From Pontibacter mangrovi (GTDB taxonomy: Bacteria > Bacteroidota > Bacteroidia > Cytophagales > Hymenobacteraceae), in NCBI RefSeq assembly GCF_006385705.1, contig NZ_VFRQ01000007.1, forward strand, positions 1 to 64,000: a DNA stretch of 64,000 nucleotides. Direction: 5' to 3'. The notes below the pieces were generated by a model. It was not told the DNA's origin. It did not search any database and saw nothing but the letters and a program-made list of their open reading frames with translations. Shown here piece by piece: positions 9,261 through 18,291 of this stretch (positions are counted from its first letter, which is position 1; every line of letters begins with the position of its first letter). Position numbers and translations under genes: made by a program.

Positions 9261-10088
9261 ATGAATGATGTTTCCTCTTATGTTCCGGGCCCACCTCCTG
9301 CGTGGGTAGAGAACTTTGCCAAATTTGGCCTGATAGCAAAAGGCGTGGTGTATTGCCTGGTGGGAGTGGTGGCTTTTATGGCCGCGTTCGAGCTAGGCGG
9401 AAAATCCACGGAGAGTGCCGGCAAGTCGGGCATTTTTAAAACGATACAAGACATGCCGGGCGGCAACGTACTGCTGGGCTTAGTAGCCATCGGCCTTCTT
9501 TGCTATACTTTGTGGCGTTTTACCCAAGCGATCAAAGACACAGCTCATAAGGGCTCAGACGCAAAAGGCATGGGGCAACGCTTGCGCTTCATGTTTAGCG
9601 GCCTGGTGTATGGCGCACTGGCTTTTCTGGCAGCACGCATGGTGATCGGCAATAGCGGCGGCGGCAGCGGCGACTCCAGAGAAACGCTTGCAGCTAAGCT
9701 GCTGGAACAACCTTTTGGGCAGTGGCTGGTAGGCATTTTGGCCCTAGGCACCATTGCCTCTGGCCTGTACCAGATATACTATGGCTATTCCGGCAAGTAT
9801 AAAAAGCACGTGCAAAGCGGCGGGCTAAAGCACGAGGTGGAGGAGCAGATGATACGCGCCGGCAAGATAGGCTACGTTGCCCGTGGCGTTGTATGGCTTG
9901 TTATCGGTTACCTGTTCGGGAGGGCTGCTTTAAGCGCAAGGGCAAAGGAAGCGGGTGGCAGCAGCGACGCGTTTCAGTTCCTGGAGAGCGGCTCCTACGG
10001 CTCCTATATACTTGCCGCCGTTGCGCTGGGCCTCATCTTCTACGGGGTGTTTATGTTTATGCGCGCCAAGTATAAACCCATTTACTAA
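9261..10088 (+). CDS. DUF1206 integral membrane protein
   Basis: 275 residues with about six membrane helices grouped in three helical pairs, each opening on a similar FGLIAKGVVYCLVGVVAF / RLRFMFSGLVYGALAFLA / KIGYVARGVVWLVIGYLF phrase. This triple repeat of small-residue-rich hairpins is the DUF1206 signature. No catalytic residues are evident and its function is unknown. It starts at the ATG at 9261 and ends 20 nt before a strong terminator, so it is a one-gene unit. AAGTATA occurs three times (9504 reverse, 9795, 10068). Confidence 0.85.
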   Translation: MNDVSSYVPGPPPAWVENFAKFGLIAKGVVYCLVGVVAFMAAFELGGKSTESAGKSGIFKTIQDMPGGNVLLGLVAIGLLCYTLWRFTQAIKDTAHKGSDAKGMGQRLRFMFSGLVYGALAFLAARMVIGNSGGGSGDSRETLAAKLLEQPFGQWLVGILALGTIASGLYQIYYGYSGKYKKHVQSGGLKHEVEEQMIRAGKIGYVARGVVWLVIGYLFGRAALSARAKEAGGSSDAFQFLESGSYGSYILAAVALGLIFYGVFMFMRAKYKPIY

Positions 10089-10108
10089 AGCACTTCCCCA
10101 GAGCAAGC

Positions 10109-10140
10109 AAGCGCCTCCTGTACCGTAACAGGAGGCGCTT
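10109..10140 (+). terminator. Intrinsic terminator after the DUF1206 gene
   Basis: Arms AAGCGCCTCCTGT (10109-10121) and ACAGGAGGCGCTT (10128-10140) pair perfectly around a 6-nt loop, followed by TTTATTTT. Confidence 0.9.
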
Positions 10141-10396
10141 TTATTTTGGAATCATTTGCGATTCCCTTTTGTCATACTTGCAGTTAATGGCAGCTGCCGT
10201 AATTATACTTTTAGCATAAGAGAAAATTTCCCATCATCGGAATATTGTCTCTCCTATTGTAAAAGTATATAAATTTCAATTACTTAGCGGCATCAACTTT
10301 GGCAAACTAAATATGGCAGCAGCGTTAAGTTTTTAACTAATCCCATCTTACTTTGTTTATATAAAGTTATACTCTTTTTACTGAGATCGCCACACA
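10141..10396. other. A+T-rich intergenic region upstream of the response regulator
   Basis: No gene seen. It holds TATACTT at 10204, AAGTATA at 10263 and a TTACTTTG (around 10349) that is close to the Bacteroidota -7 consensus TAnnTTTG. It presumably carries the promoter of the two-component operon, but no full -33/-7 pair is convincing. Confidence 0.4.
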
Positions 10397-11752
10397 ATGG
10401 ACGCCCCTTTCAAGATTTTTATACTTGATGATGATATATGGTACAGCGAGCTGCTGGAATATCATCTTTCTCTGAACCCTGACTACGAGATCAAAAAATT
10501 TCATGCGGCCAATGACTGCATCAGCCAGATGTATCAGCGGCCGGACGTAATTACACTCGATTACTCGCTGCCGGATAAAAACGGCGCCGAGGTGCTAAAG
10601 CGGATAAAAGAACAAAGCCCCGACACACAAGTCATTGTTATTTCAGGCCAGAAGGATGTGGCCACGGCCGTAGACCTGCTCAAACTGGGCGCCTATGACT
10701 ATATCGTGAAGGATGAAGACACACCGGAGCGGTTATGGAACACGATCAACAAGATTCGGGAAAATGTGTCGCTGCGGCAGGAAATCGACCAGCTGCGGGA
10801 AGAGATCGTCCAGAAGTATGATTTTAGCAACTTCATCATCGGCAACAGCGATGCCATGAAGCGTGTGTATACCATGATGGGCAAAGCGGCCAAAACCAAC
10901 ATCACTGTTTCGGTTACCGGCGAGACAGGAACAGGTAAAGAACTGGTAGCCAAAGCCATACATTACAACAGCCCCAGAAAGAAGATGCCGTACGTTACCG
11001 TAAACGTGGCAGCCATACCCAAAGAGCTGATTGAAAGTGAGCTTTTCGGGCACGAAAAGGGTGCTTTTACAGGTGCGGTGGCGCGCAGGCTGGGCAAGTT
11101 TGAAGAAGCCAACAAAGGCACCATTTTCCTGGACGAGATAGGCGAGCTGGACATAAACCTGCAGGCAAAACTGCTGCGCGTACTCCAGGAGAAAGAAGTG
11201 ACCCGGGTGGGCGGCAACAGCGTGGTGCCAGTTGACGTCCGCATCATTGTTGCGACGCATAAAAATCTGGCAGAAGAGGTAAAGAAAGGCAATTTTCGGG
11301 AGGATTTGTATTACCGCCTGCTGGGCCTGCCTATCCACCTGCCCCCGCTGCACGAGCGCGGCGCAGATATTCTGGTGCTGGCCAAACATTTCATAGACGC
11401 CTTCGCCAAAGAGAACAACCTGGGGCGCATGACCCTGTCGGCGCAGGCGCAGGAGAAGCTGATGGCCCACGCCTACCGCGGAAACGTGCGCGAGCTAAAG
11501 GCCGTGGTGGAACTGGCAGTTGTCATGGCTGACGGGAACACGATTACCCCCGACGACATTAACCTAACTGCTACCAACGCCGAGCGCGACTTTCTGGCGC
11601 AGGAACGTCCGCTGCGGGAGTATACCCGGGAGATTATTCAGCGCTTCCTGAACAAGTATGACAACAACGTGCTACTGGTGGCTGAGAAACTGGATATCGG
11701 TAAATCTACGATTTACCGCATGATCCAAAACCAGGAGCTGGCAACGAAATAG
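10397..11752 (+). CDS. Sigma-54-dependent response regulator (NtrC family)
   Basis: 451-residue cytoplasmic transcription activator. Receiver domain 1-125 with acidic pocket DDD (11-13), phospho-acceptor Asp55 (VITLDYSLPDKNG) and the conserved Lys near 107. AAA+ domain ~145-380 with Walker A GETGTGKE, the sigma-54 contact loop ESELFGHEKGAFTGA and Walker B GTIFLDEIGEL. Fis-type helix-turn-helix at the end (LLVAEKLDIGKSTIYRMIQ). All key residues are present. The histidine kinase gene follows at once, so they form a cognate pair; targets would have sigma-54 promoters (GG-N10-GC), none of which I identified here. Confidence 0.93.
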   Translation: MDAPFKIFILDDDIWYSELLEYHLSLNPDYEIKKFHAANDCISQMYQRPDVITLDYSLPDKNGAEVLKRIKEQSPDTQVIVISGQKDVATAVDLLKLGAYDYIVKDEDTPERLWNTINKIRENVSLRQEIDQLREEIVQKYDFSNFIIGNSDAMKRVYTMMGKAAKTNITVSVTGETGTGKELVAKAIHYNSPRKKMPYVTVNVAAIPKELIESELFGHEKGAFTGAVARRLGKFEEANKGTIFLDEIGELDINLQAKLLRVLQEKEVTRVGGNSVVPVDVRIIVATHKNLAEEVKKGNFREDLYYRLLGLPIHLPPLHERGADILVLAKHFIDAFAKENNLGRMTLSAQAQEKLMAHAYRGNVRELKAVVELAVVMADGNTITPDDINLTATNAERDFLAQERPLREYTREIIQRFLNKYDNNVLLVAEKLDIGKSTIYRMIQNQELATK

Positions 11753-11806
11753 CGCCGCCAAAAAAATTTGAAGCTCAGACAAAAGCTTACTGATAGCACA
11801 GAAACT

Positions 11807-14800
11807 ATGCCGACGAAAGAAGAACTGCTAAGGCAGCTGGCAGAGGAAAAGGCGGCGCGTTTAGCAGCCGAAGAACTGGCCCAACAGCGGCTGGAAGCGT
11901 TGCAGGTGCATCAGCGTGCTGGCGCAGCCCCCACCAACATGCCTGAGTTGAAGGCGGAGCTGCAGCAGACGCAGGACGACTTGTTGGAGAGCAAGAAGCT
12001 TTTGCAAAACATAGCCCGCACCCTACCCAACATTATCTATATCTACGACATTGAGGAAGACCGCTGCACGTATGTAAACGCGCGTCTGGAAACCATCCTG
12101 GGCTACAATGAGCAGGACGTGGCCTTTATGGAGGGGCAGCTTTTCTCCCACCTTGTGGTTACGGAAGATCGGTATAAAATTCATCAGCATACGTTTAAGA
12201 TGCTGGAGCTGAAAGACGGTGAAATTGCCCATGTAGAGTTTAACATGCGCTCCAAACGCGGCGAGGTGAAGACACTGTGTTGCTACGAGAGCGTGTTTAA
12301 ACGCAAGGAGAACGGCCAGGTGAAGCTGGTGATCGGCTCGGCAGAAGACGTGACGCAAGTGCGCAGCCAAAACCAGGTTTTAATACGGCAGAAAGAGTTC
12401 TACGAATCCATCCTGAACCACATCCCCTCCGATGTGGCGGTATATAACAAGCACCTGCAGTACATCTTCGTGAACCCGACGGCCATAGCAGATCCTCAAA
12501 TGCGCGCATGGATCATTGGAAAAACCAATGAGGACTACAGCCGGCTACGCAATGTTCCGGCTGAGAGAATGGAAAACCGCAGCAGGAGCCTCCAGCGTGT
12601 GCTGAAAACCAAAGGCCGTGTTGAGTTTGAAGAGCAGCTTGTAGACCGGCAGGGCAAGGTGAACTATTACCTCCGCAGGCTTAACCCGGTGCTGGACGCG
12701 TATGGCGAAGTAGAGCTGATTATCGGCCACGGCCTTAATATTACAGAGCTGCGCCGTGCCCAGGAAGAGGCCTTGGCAAGTGAGGCTAAAAACACTGCCA
12801 TACTCAACGCCATTCCGGACCTGATGTTCATCATCAACAGGCAAGGCACCTACCTCGACATGAAAAACGAGGCACAAATGCAGTTGCTAGTTTCTAAAGA
12901 CGAGGTGATTGGGAACGACATCTACAGTATAATGCCCCAGGAGCTTGCCTCCGAGCTGATGGATAAGATTACGAAGGTACTTGATACCGGCCAATCGGCG
13001 CAGGTGGACTATGCTTTAGAACTGCCGCATGGCCTGAGCTACTTTGAAAGCCGCATATTAAAGTATCATGAGAATGAAGTGCTGGCCATTATTCGGGACA
13101 TTACGGAAGAAAAGAAGGTTGCACAGGAAGTAAAGGAAAAGAACGAGTTTATCAGGCAGGTGCTCAACGCAAGCCCAAGCCTGATTTATGTAAAGGATGC
13201 CGCCGGGAAACTGGTGCTTGCCAACCAAGAGTATGCGCGCCTCTTCAGAAAGCCGCTTCAGGAGCTTATCGGCAAAACCAACTACGACTACCACGGCATT
13301 AAAGAGGAAAGCAGTTTCTACGAAGAGATAGACGCGCAGGCAATCCGGGAGAATAAGGAAGTAAGGATACAGGAACGGCACACGGCACCGGACGGCACAA
13401 CGCATTGGTTCAGCACCATCAAAAAGCCGCTTGTTACCAGCAGCGGGGAGATAAACATCCTGGGCATCTCGACCGATATTACCGAGCAGCGGCAGGCAAA
13501 CATACGGCTGCAGCAAAGTGAGGAACTGCACCGCCTGCTGTCGGAGAACTCGAAAGACATGGTGTGCCTGCACAACCTGGACGGCAGCTTTGTTTATGCC
13601 TCCAAGGCTGTAGAAGAGATGCTGGGCTATACGCAGCAGGAGATACAGCAAATGCACCCCTGCGACTTGCTACGCCCTGAAGAGCAAACTGACGTGCAGG
13701 ACCAGGTAAATACTACAGCGATCGACCAGAGGCATTCTCTGACCCTGCAGCACCGCCTGCTGCGCCGTGATGGCTCAGAACTGTGGGTGGAGACAAATGT
13801 GCGCCCCATACTGAACGCCCAGGGTGAGCCAGTAAAGCTACAGTCGGCAGTACGGGATATAAGCGAAAACAGGAAAGCCGATGAAGCGCTGAAAAACAGC
13901 GAAAAGCGCTACCGCGACCTGATTAACTATAGCCAGGCCTATATTTGCACCCACGACCTACAAGGCAAGATACAGTCGGTTAACCCATACTTGCTGAACA
14001 TGCTGGGCTATACCTCGGAAGAAATGGTGGGGCACAGCCTGCTGGAGTTCTTCCCGAGAAACAGCGAAGAGAACTTTCACCTGTACCTGAGCCAGTTCAA
14101 TACCCGAAACCTGGTGGACGGCATCCTGACGATCCTCAACAAGGAAAAAGAAGAGCGGAACCTGTACTATCAGAACTATAAGGTAGAAGAGCCGGACACC
14201 GCCCCCTACATCATCGCCATAGCCCAGGACATTACCGAGCGCATGCGCACCGAACAGCAACTGACCCGGGCGAAGGAAGCGGCAGAGGAATCGGCGCGGG
14301 TAAAAGAGAATTTTATGGCAAACATGAGCCATGAGATTCGCACCCCTATGAACGGCATTTTGGGCATGGCTGGCCTGTTAGGCAAAACCAACCTCGACGA
14401 TACACAGCATAGTTACTTGCACCTTATTCGCCAGTCAGCCGAGAACCTGCTTGTCGTCATCAACGACATCCTCGACATCGCCAAAATTGAGGCGGGCAAG
14501 CTGGAACTGGAGGAAATCCCGTTTAACCTGTGCGACACGGTGCAGTATGCGTTTCAGACCTTCCTCTACAAAGCGGAGGAAAAGGAAATCGCCTATCGTT
14601 TTAACAAGCAGAGGTTGGATGTGCCGCTGGTTATGGGTGACCCTTACCGGCTAAACCAGGTGCTGCTGAACCTCTTAGGAAATGCCATAAAATTTACAGA
14701 CCAAGGCGGCAGCGTGACCCTGGATTGCAAGATCCTGGAAGACAAGGAGGAAAGTATAACAGTAGAGTTTAGCGTGACAGACACAGGCATAGGCATTCCT

Positions 14801-15817
14801 TCCTCCAAGATGAGTTATATTTTTGAAGGGTTCAGCCAGGCTTATGCCAATACCACGCGCAAGTATGGCGGCACCGGCCTGGGGCTCAGCATCAGCAAGA
14901 CGCTGATAGAGATGCAGAAGGGGCGCATTTGGGTGGAAAGCGAAGAGAACAAAGGAAGCACCTTCCGGTTTATACTTACCTACCAAAAGTCTGATGAGGT
15001 GGAAAACGCACAGCTGATACCGGTGATAGACTACGCCAGCCTTGGCGCCATCCGTGTGCTTCTGGCCGAAGACAACGAGGTTAATGTGCTGCTGGCCCAG
15101 TCTATACTTGAAGGTTGGGGCGCCAAGGTGGATGTTGCCCTAAACGGACAGGAGGCGGTGAACCTGGCGGAGAAAAATGTATACGATGTCATTCTGATGG
15201 ATATCCAGATGCCAGAACTAAGCGGTGTAGAAGCCACGCAGCTTATTCGGCGCTTTACGGACCCCGCGCATGCCAACGTGCCTGTTATTGCGCTTACAGC
15301 CAACGCCTTAAAAGGAGACGCTGAAAAATACATGGCCGCCGGTATGAATGAATACCTTTCCAAGCCCTTTGAAGAGGAAAAGCTCTTCACCAAGATTCAT
15401 GCTGTCATCACAAACCACACAACGGAGGCACCCCCTCATCAAACCCCGGAACAAAACATGCAGTACCCCCTTAGTGAGCCGCTTTATGATTTGACGTTAC
15501 TTGAAAAAATAGCCCGAGGCAACGAGGCTTTCATTACGCGCACAAAGCAGCTATTCATTCAAACCGTGCCCGTAACAGTTTCAGAAATGCAGGGAAAAGC
15601 CCAGATCGGCGACTGGCCTGCCGTAAGCGCCGCGGCCCACAAACTAAAACCGACCATAGACACCATGCGCATCGAAAAACTAAAGGATGTTGTGCGCCGC
15701 ATAGAGAGCAACGCCAAAGCAGAGGAAAACCTGGAGGAGATTAAAGCGGATGTGGAGGTGCTTGCGCGTGTTATTGAAGAGGTGACGGATGCACTGCAAG
15801 CCGAGCTCGCCCATTAG
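11807..15817 (+). CDS. Multi-PAS hybrid histidine kinase with receiver and HPt domains
   Basis: 1336 residues from the ATG at 11807; an in-frame TTG at 11768 (15 nt after the regulator stop) is the alternative. Order: N-terminal coiled coil (KEELLRQLAEEKAARLAAEE), about six PAS/PAC units, HisKA with the phospho-His in MANMSHEIRTPMNG, HATPase with N (LLNLLGNAIKFTD), G1 (VTDTGIGIP) and G2 (GGTGLGLSI) boxes, receiver (LLAEDNEVN ... VILMDIQMPELSG) and a C-terminal HPt (SAAAHKLKPTIDTM). No membrane segment, so it senses cytoplasmic or diffusible signals through its PAS domains. The receiver plus HPt imply a four-step relay to the NtrC-type regulator encoded just upstream. Confidence 0.92.
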   Translation: MPTKEELLRQLAEEKAARLAAEELAQQRLEALQVHQRAGAAPTNMPELKAELQQTQDDLLESKKLLQNIARTLPNIIYIYDIEEDRCTYVNARLETILGYNEQDVAFMEGQLFSHLVVTEDRYKIHQHTFKMLELKDGEIAHVEFNMRSKRGEVKTLCCYESVFKRKENGQVKLVIGSAEDVTQVRSQNQVLIRQKEFYESILNHIPSDVAVYNKHLQYIFVNPTAIADPQMRAWIIGKTNEDYSRLRNVPAERMENRSRSLQRVLKTKGRVEFEEQLVDRQGKVNYYLRRLNPVLDAYGEVELIIGHGLNITELRRAQEEALASEAKNTAILNAIPDLMFIINRQGTYLDMKNEAQMQLLVSKDEVIGNDIYSIMPQELASELMDKITKVLDTGQSAQVDYALELPHGLSYFESRILKYHENEVLAIIRDITEEKKVAQEVKEKNEFIRQVLNASPSLIYVKDAAGKLVLANQEYARLFRKPLQELIGKTNYDYHGIKEESSFYEEIDAQAIRENKEVRIQERHTAPDGTTHWFSTIKKPLVTSSGEINILGISTDITEQRQANIRLQQSEELHRLLSENSKDMVCLHNLDGSFVYASKAVEEMLGYTQQEIQQMHPCDLLRPEEQTDVQDQVNTTAIDQRHSLTLQHRLLRRDGSELWVETNVRPILNAQGEPVKLQSAVRDISENRKADEALKNSEKRYRDLINYSQAYICTHDLQGKIQSVNPYLLNMLGYTSEEMVGHSLLEFFPRNSEENFHLYLSQFNTRNLVDGILTILNKEKEERNLYYQNYKVEEPDTAPYIIAIAQDITERMRTEQQLTRAKEAAEESARVKENFMANMSHEIRTPMNGILGMAGLLGKTNLDDTQHSYLHLIRQSAENLLVVINDILDIAKIEAGKLELEEIPFNLCDTVQYAFQTFLYKAEEKEIAYRFNKQRLDVPLVMGDPYRLNQVLLNLLGNAIKFTDQGGSVTLDCKILEDKEESITVEFSVTDTGIGIPSSKMSYIFEGFSQAYANTTRKYGGTGLGLSISKTLIEMQKGRIWVESEENKGSTFRFILTYQKSDEVENAQLIPVIDYASLGAIRVLLAEDNEVNVLLAQSILEGWGAKVDVALNGQEAVNLAEKNVYDVILMDIQMPELSGVEATQLIRRFTDPAHANVPVIALTANALKGDAEKYMAAGMNEYLSKPFEEEKLFTKIHAVITNHTTEAPPHQTPEQNMQYPLSEPLYDLTLLEKIARGNEAFITRTKQLFIQTVPVTVSEMQGKAQIGDWPAVSAAAHKLKPTIDTMRIEKLKDVVRRIESNAKAEENLEEIKADVEVLARVIEEVTDALQAELAH

Positions 15818-15950
15818 AAAAATACAGGCACCTAAAAGCCACTGCGCCCATATCCTGCACAGCGGCTTTCCCATGTCTTACCGCCTCTTGCAGCTGATTT
15901 TTAACTGAACGCCGCGACTGCGTACCTTACCTAAGTATAAAGTAGAAGCT

Positions 15951-17114
15951 ATGCACCGAACAGACCTGAAAGACCTGCCTGATTTGCTAGCGCTGCGCCA
16001 GCACCTGCACCGGCACCCGGAATTATCAGGAGCCGAAAAAGCCACCGCAGCACGTATTACCAGCGAACTTCAAAAGTATGCTCCCGATGCCGTTTTAACC
16101 GAGGTAGGCGGCACCGGCGTAGTGGCTGTATTTAAAGGAGATGATCCCCAGATCGGGCCAACCATACTTTTTCGGGCTGAGCTTGATGCCTTGCCTATAC
16201 AGGAAGAGCATGAAGCCTTGCCCTATGCCTCAGCCACCAAAGGCGTTGCCCACTTGTGCGGCCACGATGGCCACATGACTATTCTGATGGCACTGGCAAG
16301 TATGCTTTCTCACAAAAGGCCCGTTCGGGGCAGCGTGCTGCTGTTGTTTCAGCCTGCCGAGGAAACGGGTGCCGGCGCTTTCGCCATGCTTCAGGATGAG
16401 CGCCTGTTGCGCCTTCAGCCAGACTATGTTTTCGGCCTGCACAACCTGCCGGGCTTTCCGCTCCACCAGGTAGTTGTCCGCAACGAAGTGTTCGCATCGG
16501 CCTCAACGGGTATGGTGGTGGAGTTGTTCGGGAAACCGTCTCATGCCGCAGAACCGGAAAACGGCTTAAATCCCGGTATGGCCATGGCAGAGATGATACT
16601 TGCCTTCAATAAAATCATAGAAGAAAAGAAGACCTTTGAAGCCCTCACGCTTTTGACCGTTATACATGCCCGCTTGGGTGAAGTTGCCTTCGGCACTAAT
16701 CCGGGTTATGGCACCGTCATGGCCACCCTCCGCTCCTACCGGCAAAGCGACCTTCAAAAGCTAAAGGAGCTAACAGCCAAGGCAGTAGAAGCGATAGCGA
16801 ACAAGTATGGCCTGAAGTATAAAATCAGTTTTGAGGAAGAGTTCCCGGCCACTCTGAGCGATGCGGGGGCGGTGCAGGTGGTGCGGCAGGTAGCAAAAAA
16901 ACTGGAACTGCAGGTGCAGGAGGCCGTACAGCCTTTCAGGTGGTCGGAAGATTTCGGCCATTTTACAGCGAAGTATAAAGGAGCATTCTTTGGCCTGGGC
17001 TCCGGCGCATCGCAGCCGCAGTTGCACCACGCCAACTATAACTTCCCGGATGAACTTATACCTACCGGAGCTGCTCTTTTCTATGGCATTATACAAGAAG
17101 TTCTGAATCAGTAA
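15951..17114 (+). CDS. M20-family N-acyl amino acid amidohydrolase
   Basis: 387-residue zinc hydrolase of the peptidase M20D/hippurate-hydrolase group that cleaves N-acyl amino acids or related amides. Visible: HLHRHPELSG near the start, the metal-binding LCGHDGHMTILMALA, the catalytic-Glu segment FQPAEETGAGA and a late LHHANYNFPDELI His. No signal peptide, so cytosolic. The alanine racemase starts only 6 nt after the stop, so both share a transcript; handling of amino acids or peptide-derived material is a plausible link but an inference. AAGTATA precedes it (15933). Confidence 0.9.
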   Translation: MHRTDLKDLPDLLALRQHLHRHPELSGAEKATAARITSELQKYAPDAVLTEVGGTGVVAVFKGDDPQIGPTILFRAELDALPIQEEHEALPYASATKGVAHLCGHDGHMTILMALASMLSHKRPVRGSVLLLFQPAEETGAGAFAMLQDERLLRLQPDYVFGLHNLPGFPLHQVVVRNEVFASASTGMVVELFGKPSHAAEPENGLNPGMAMAEMILAFNKIIEEKKTFEALTLLTVIHARLGEVAFGTNPGYGTVMATLRSYRQSDLQKLKELTAKAVEAIANKYGLKYKISFEEEFPATLSDAGAVQVVRQVAKKLELQVQEAVQPFRWSEDFGHFTAKYKGAFFGLGSGASQPQLHHANYNFPDELIPTGAALFYGIIQEVLNQ

Positions 17115-17120
17115 CACCCT

Positions 17121-18272
17121 ATGTTTCACAGCTCTTACATCGAGATAAGCAAATCTGCCCTTCAACATAACATTGCTTTCCTGAAAGAAGAGATAGGGCC
17201 GCAGGTAAAGCTGTCGTCTGTGGTGAAAGGCAATGCCTATGGCCACGGCATCGAGCACTTTGCCCCCTTGGCGCAGGAGTGCGGCGTGGATCATTTTTCT
17301 GTGTTCAGTGCAGATGAGGCAGAGCGGCTGCTGCAGTCGCTCAAGAAGCCTGCTACCATCATGGTAATGGGCTACCTGGACCAACCTGAAGTGGAGTGGG
17401 CCATAGCGCATGGCATCGAGTTCTTTGTCTTTGAGCCTGGTAGGCTAACAGCGGCAACCGAAGCTGCAGGAAAGCTTGGAAAGCCCGCCCGGATACACCT
17501 GGAGATGGAAACCGGCATGAACCGCACCGGCTTTACGCTGGCACAACTGGAGAAACTGTTGCCTCTGCTGCACCAGGCCCGGGGAAAGGTGGAACTGGCA
17601 GGCGCCTGCACGCACTACGCCGGTGCCGAGAGCCTGCAGAACCATGAACGTGTTCTGGACCAACTGAGCAAGTATAAGCAACAGCTGCAGTACCTGGAAA
17701 GCGCCGGCTACCACCCTGCCCAGTGCCACACCGCCTGCTCTGCCGCCATGGTCTCCTACCCTGAAACCCGCATGGACCTGGTGCGCATCGGCATTATGCA
17801 GTACGGCTTCTGGCCCAGCCCCGAAACCTACCGCCATTACCTGGGCCTGCACCGCGACAGAAAAGACCCGCTGCGCCGCCTGATCACCTGGAAAAGCAGC
17901 ATCATGAGCTTTAAAAATGTCCCTCAGGGTGAATTTGTAGGCTATGGCACTTCTTTTCAGGCGCCGCGCGACATGCAGTTGGCCATTGTGCCGGTGGGAT
18001 ATGCCTGGGGCTACAGCCGCAACCTCAGCAACCAGGGGCAGGTGCTTATCCGAGGCGTGCGCGCTGCGGTGGTGGGCATCGTGAACATGAACGTGATGAT
18101 GGTGGATGTAACCGACATACCGGGTGTGCAGCCAGAAGATGAGGTGGTGCTGCTAGGCACACAAGGCGAGGAAAGTATAACTGTTGCCTCTTTCGGGGAG
18201 CTTAGCACGCAGCTAAACTACGAGCTGCTCACACGTCTTCCTATCAACATACCGCGCTACATAGTGGAGTGA
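17121..18272 (+). CDS. alr: Alanine racemase (PLP fold III)
   Basis: 383 residues, usual length for a stand-alone Alr (many Bacteroidota carry a MurF-Alr fusion instead). It makes D-alanine for peptidoglycan. The PLP lysine is Lys36 in SSVVKGNAYGHG, and the second catalytic base is the Tyr in EFVGYGTSF. One odd feature: the segment that normally reads GR-x-S/C-M-D near the C-terminal domain reads VVGIVNMNVMMVDVTD here, so the usual MD is MN. A broader amino-acid racemase cannot be excluded. Downstream partner of the M20 hydrolase in one operon. Confidence 0.85.
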   Translation: MFHSSYIEISKSALQHNIAFLKEEIGPQVKLSSVVKGNAYGHGIEHFAPLAQECGVDHFSVFSADEAERLLQSLKKPATIMVMGYLDQPEVEWAIAHGIEFFVFEPGRLTAATEAAGKLGKPARIHLEMETGMNRTGFTLAQLEKLLPLLHQARGKVELAGACTHYAGAESLQNHERVLDQLSKYKQQLQYLESAGYHPAQCHTACSAAMVSYPETRMDLVRIGIMQYGFWPSPETYRHYLGLHRDRKDPLRRLITWKSSIMSFKNVPQGEFVGYGTSFQAPRDMQLAIVPVGYAWGYSRNLSNQGQVLIRGVRAAVVGIVNMNVMMVDVTDIPGVQPEDEVVLLGTQGEESITVASFGELSTQLNYELLTRLPINIPRYIVE

Positions 18273-18291
18273 GGCCAGTTACGGAAGCTTC

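Noticed and set aside
9071..9268. 65-codon plus-strand frame before the DUF1206 gene
   Set aside because: No recognisable motif, overlaps the next start, and reads as antisense to a similar-length frame. Treated as chance in a 285-nt intergenic region.
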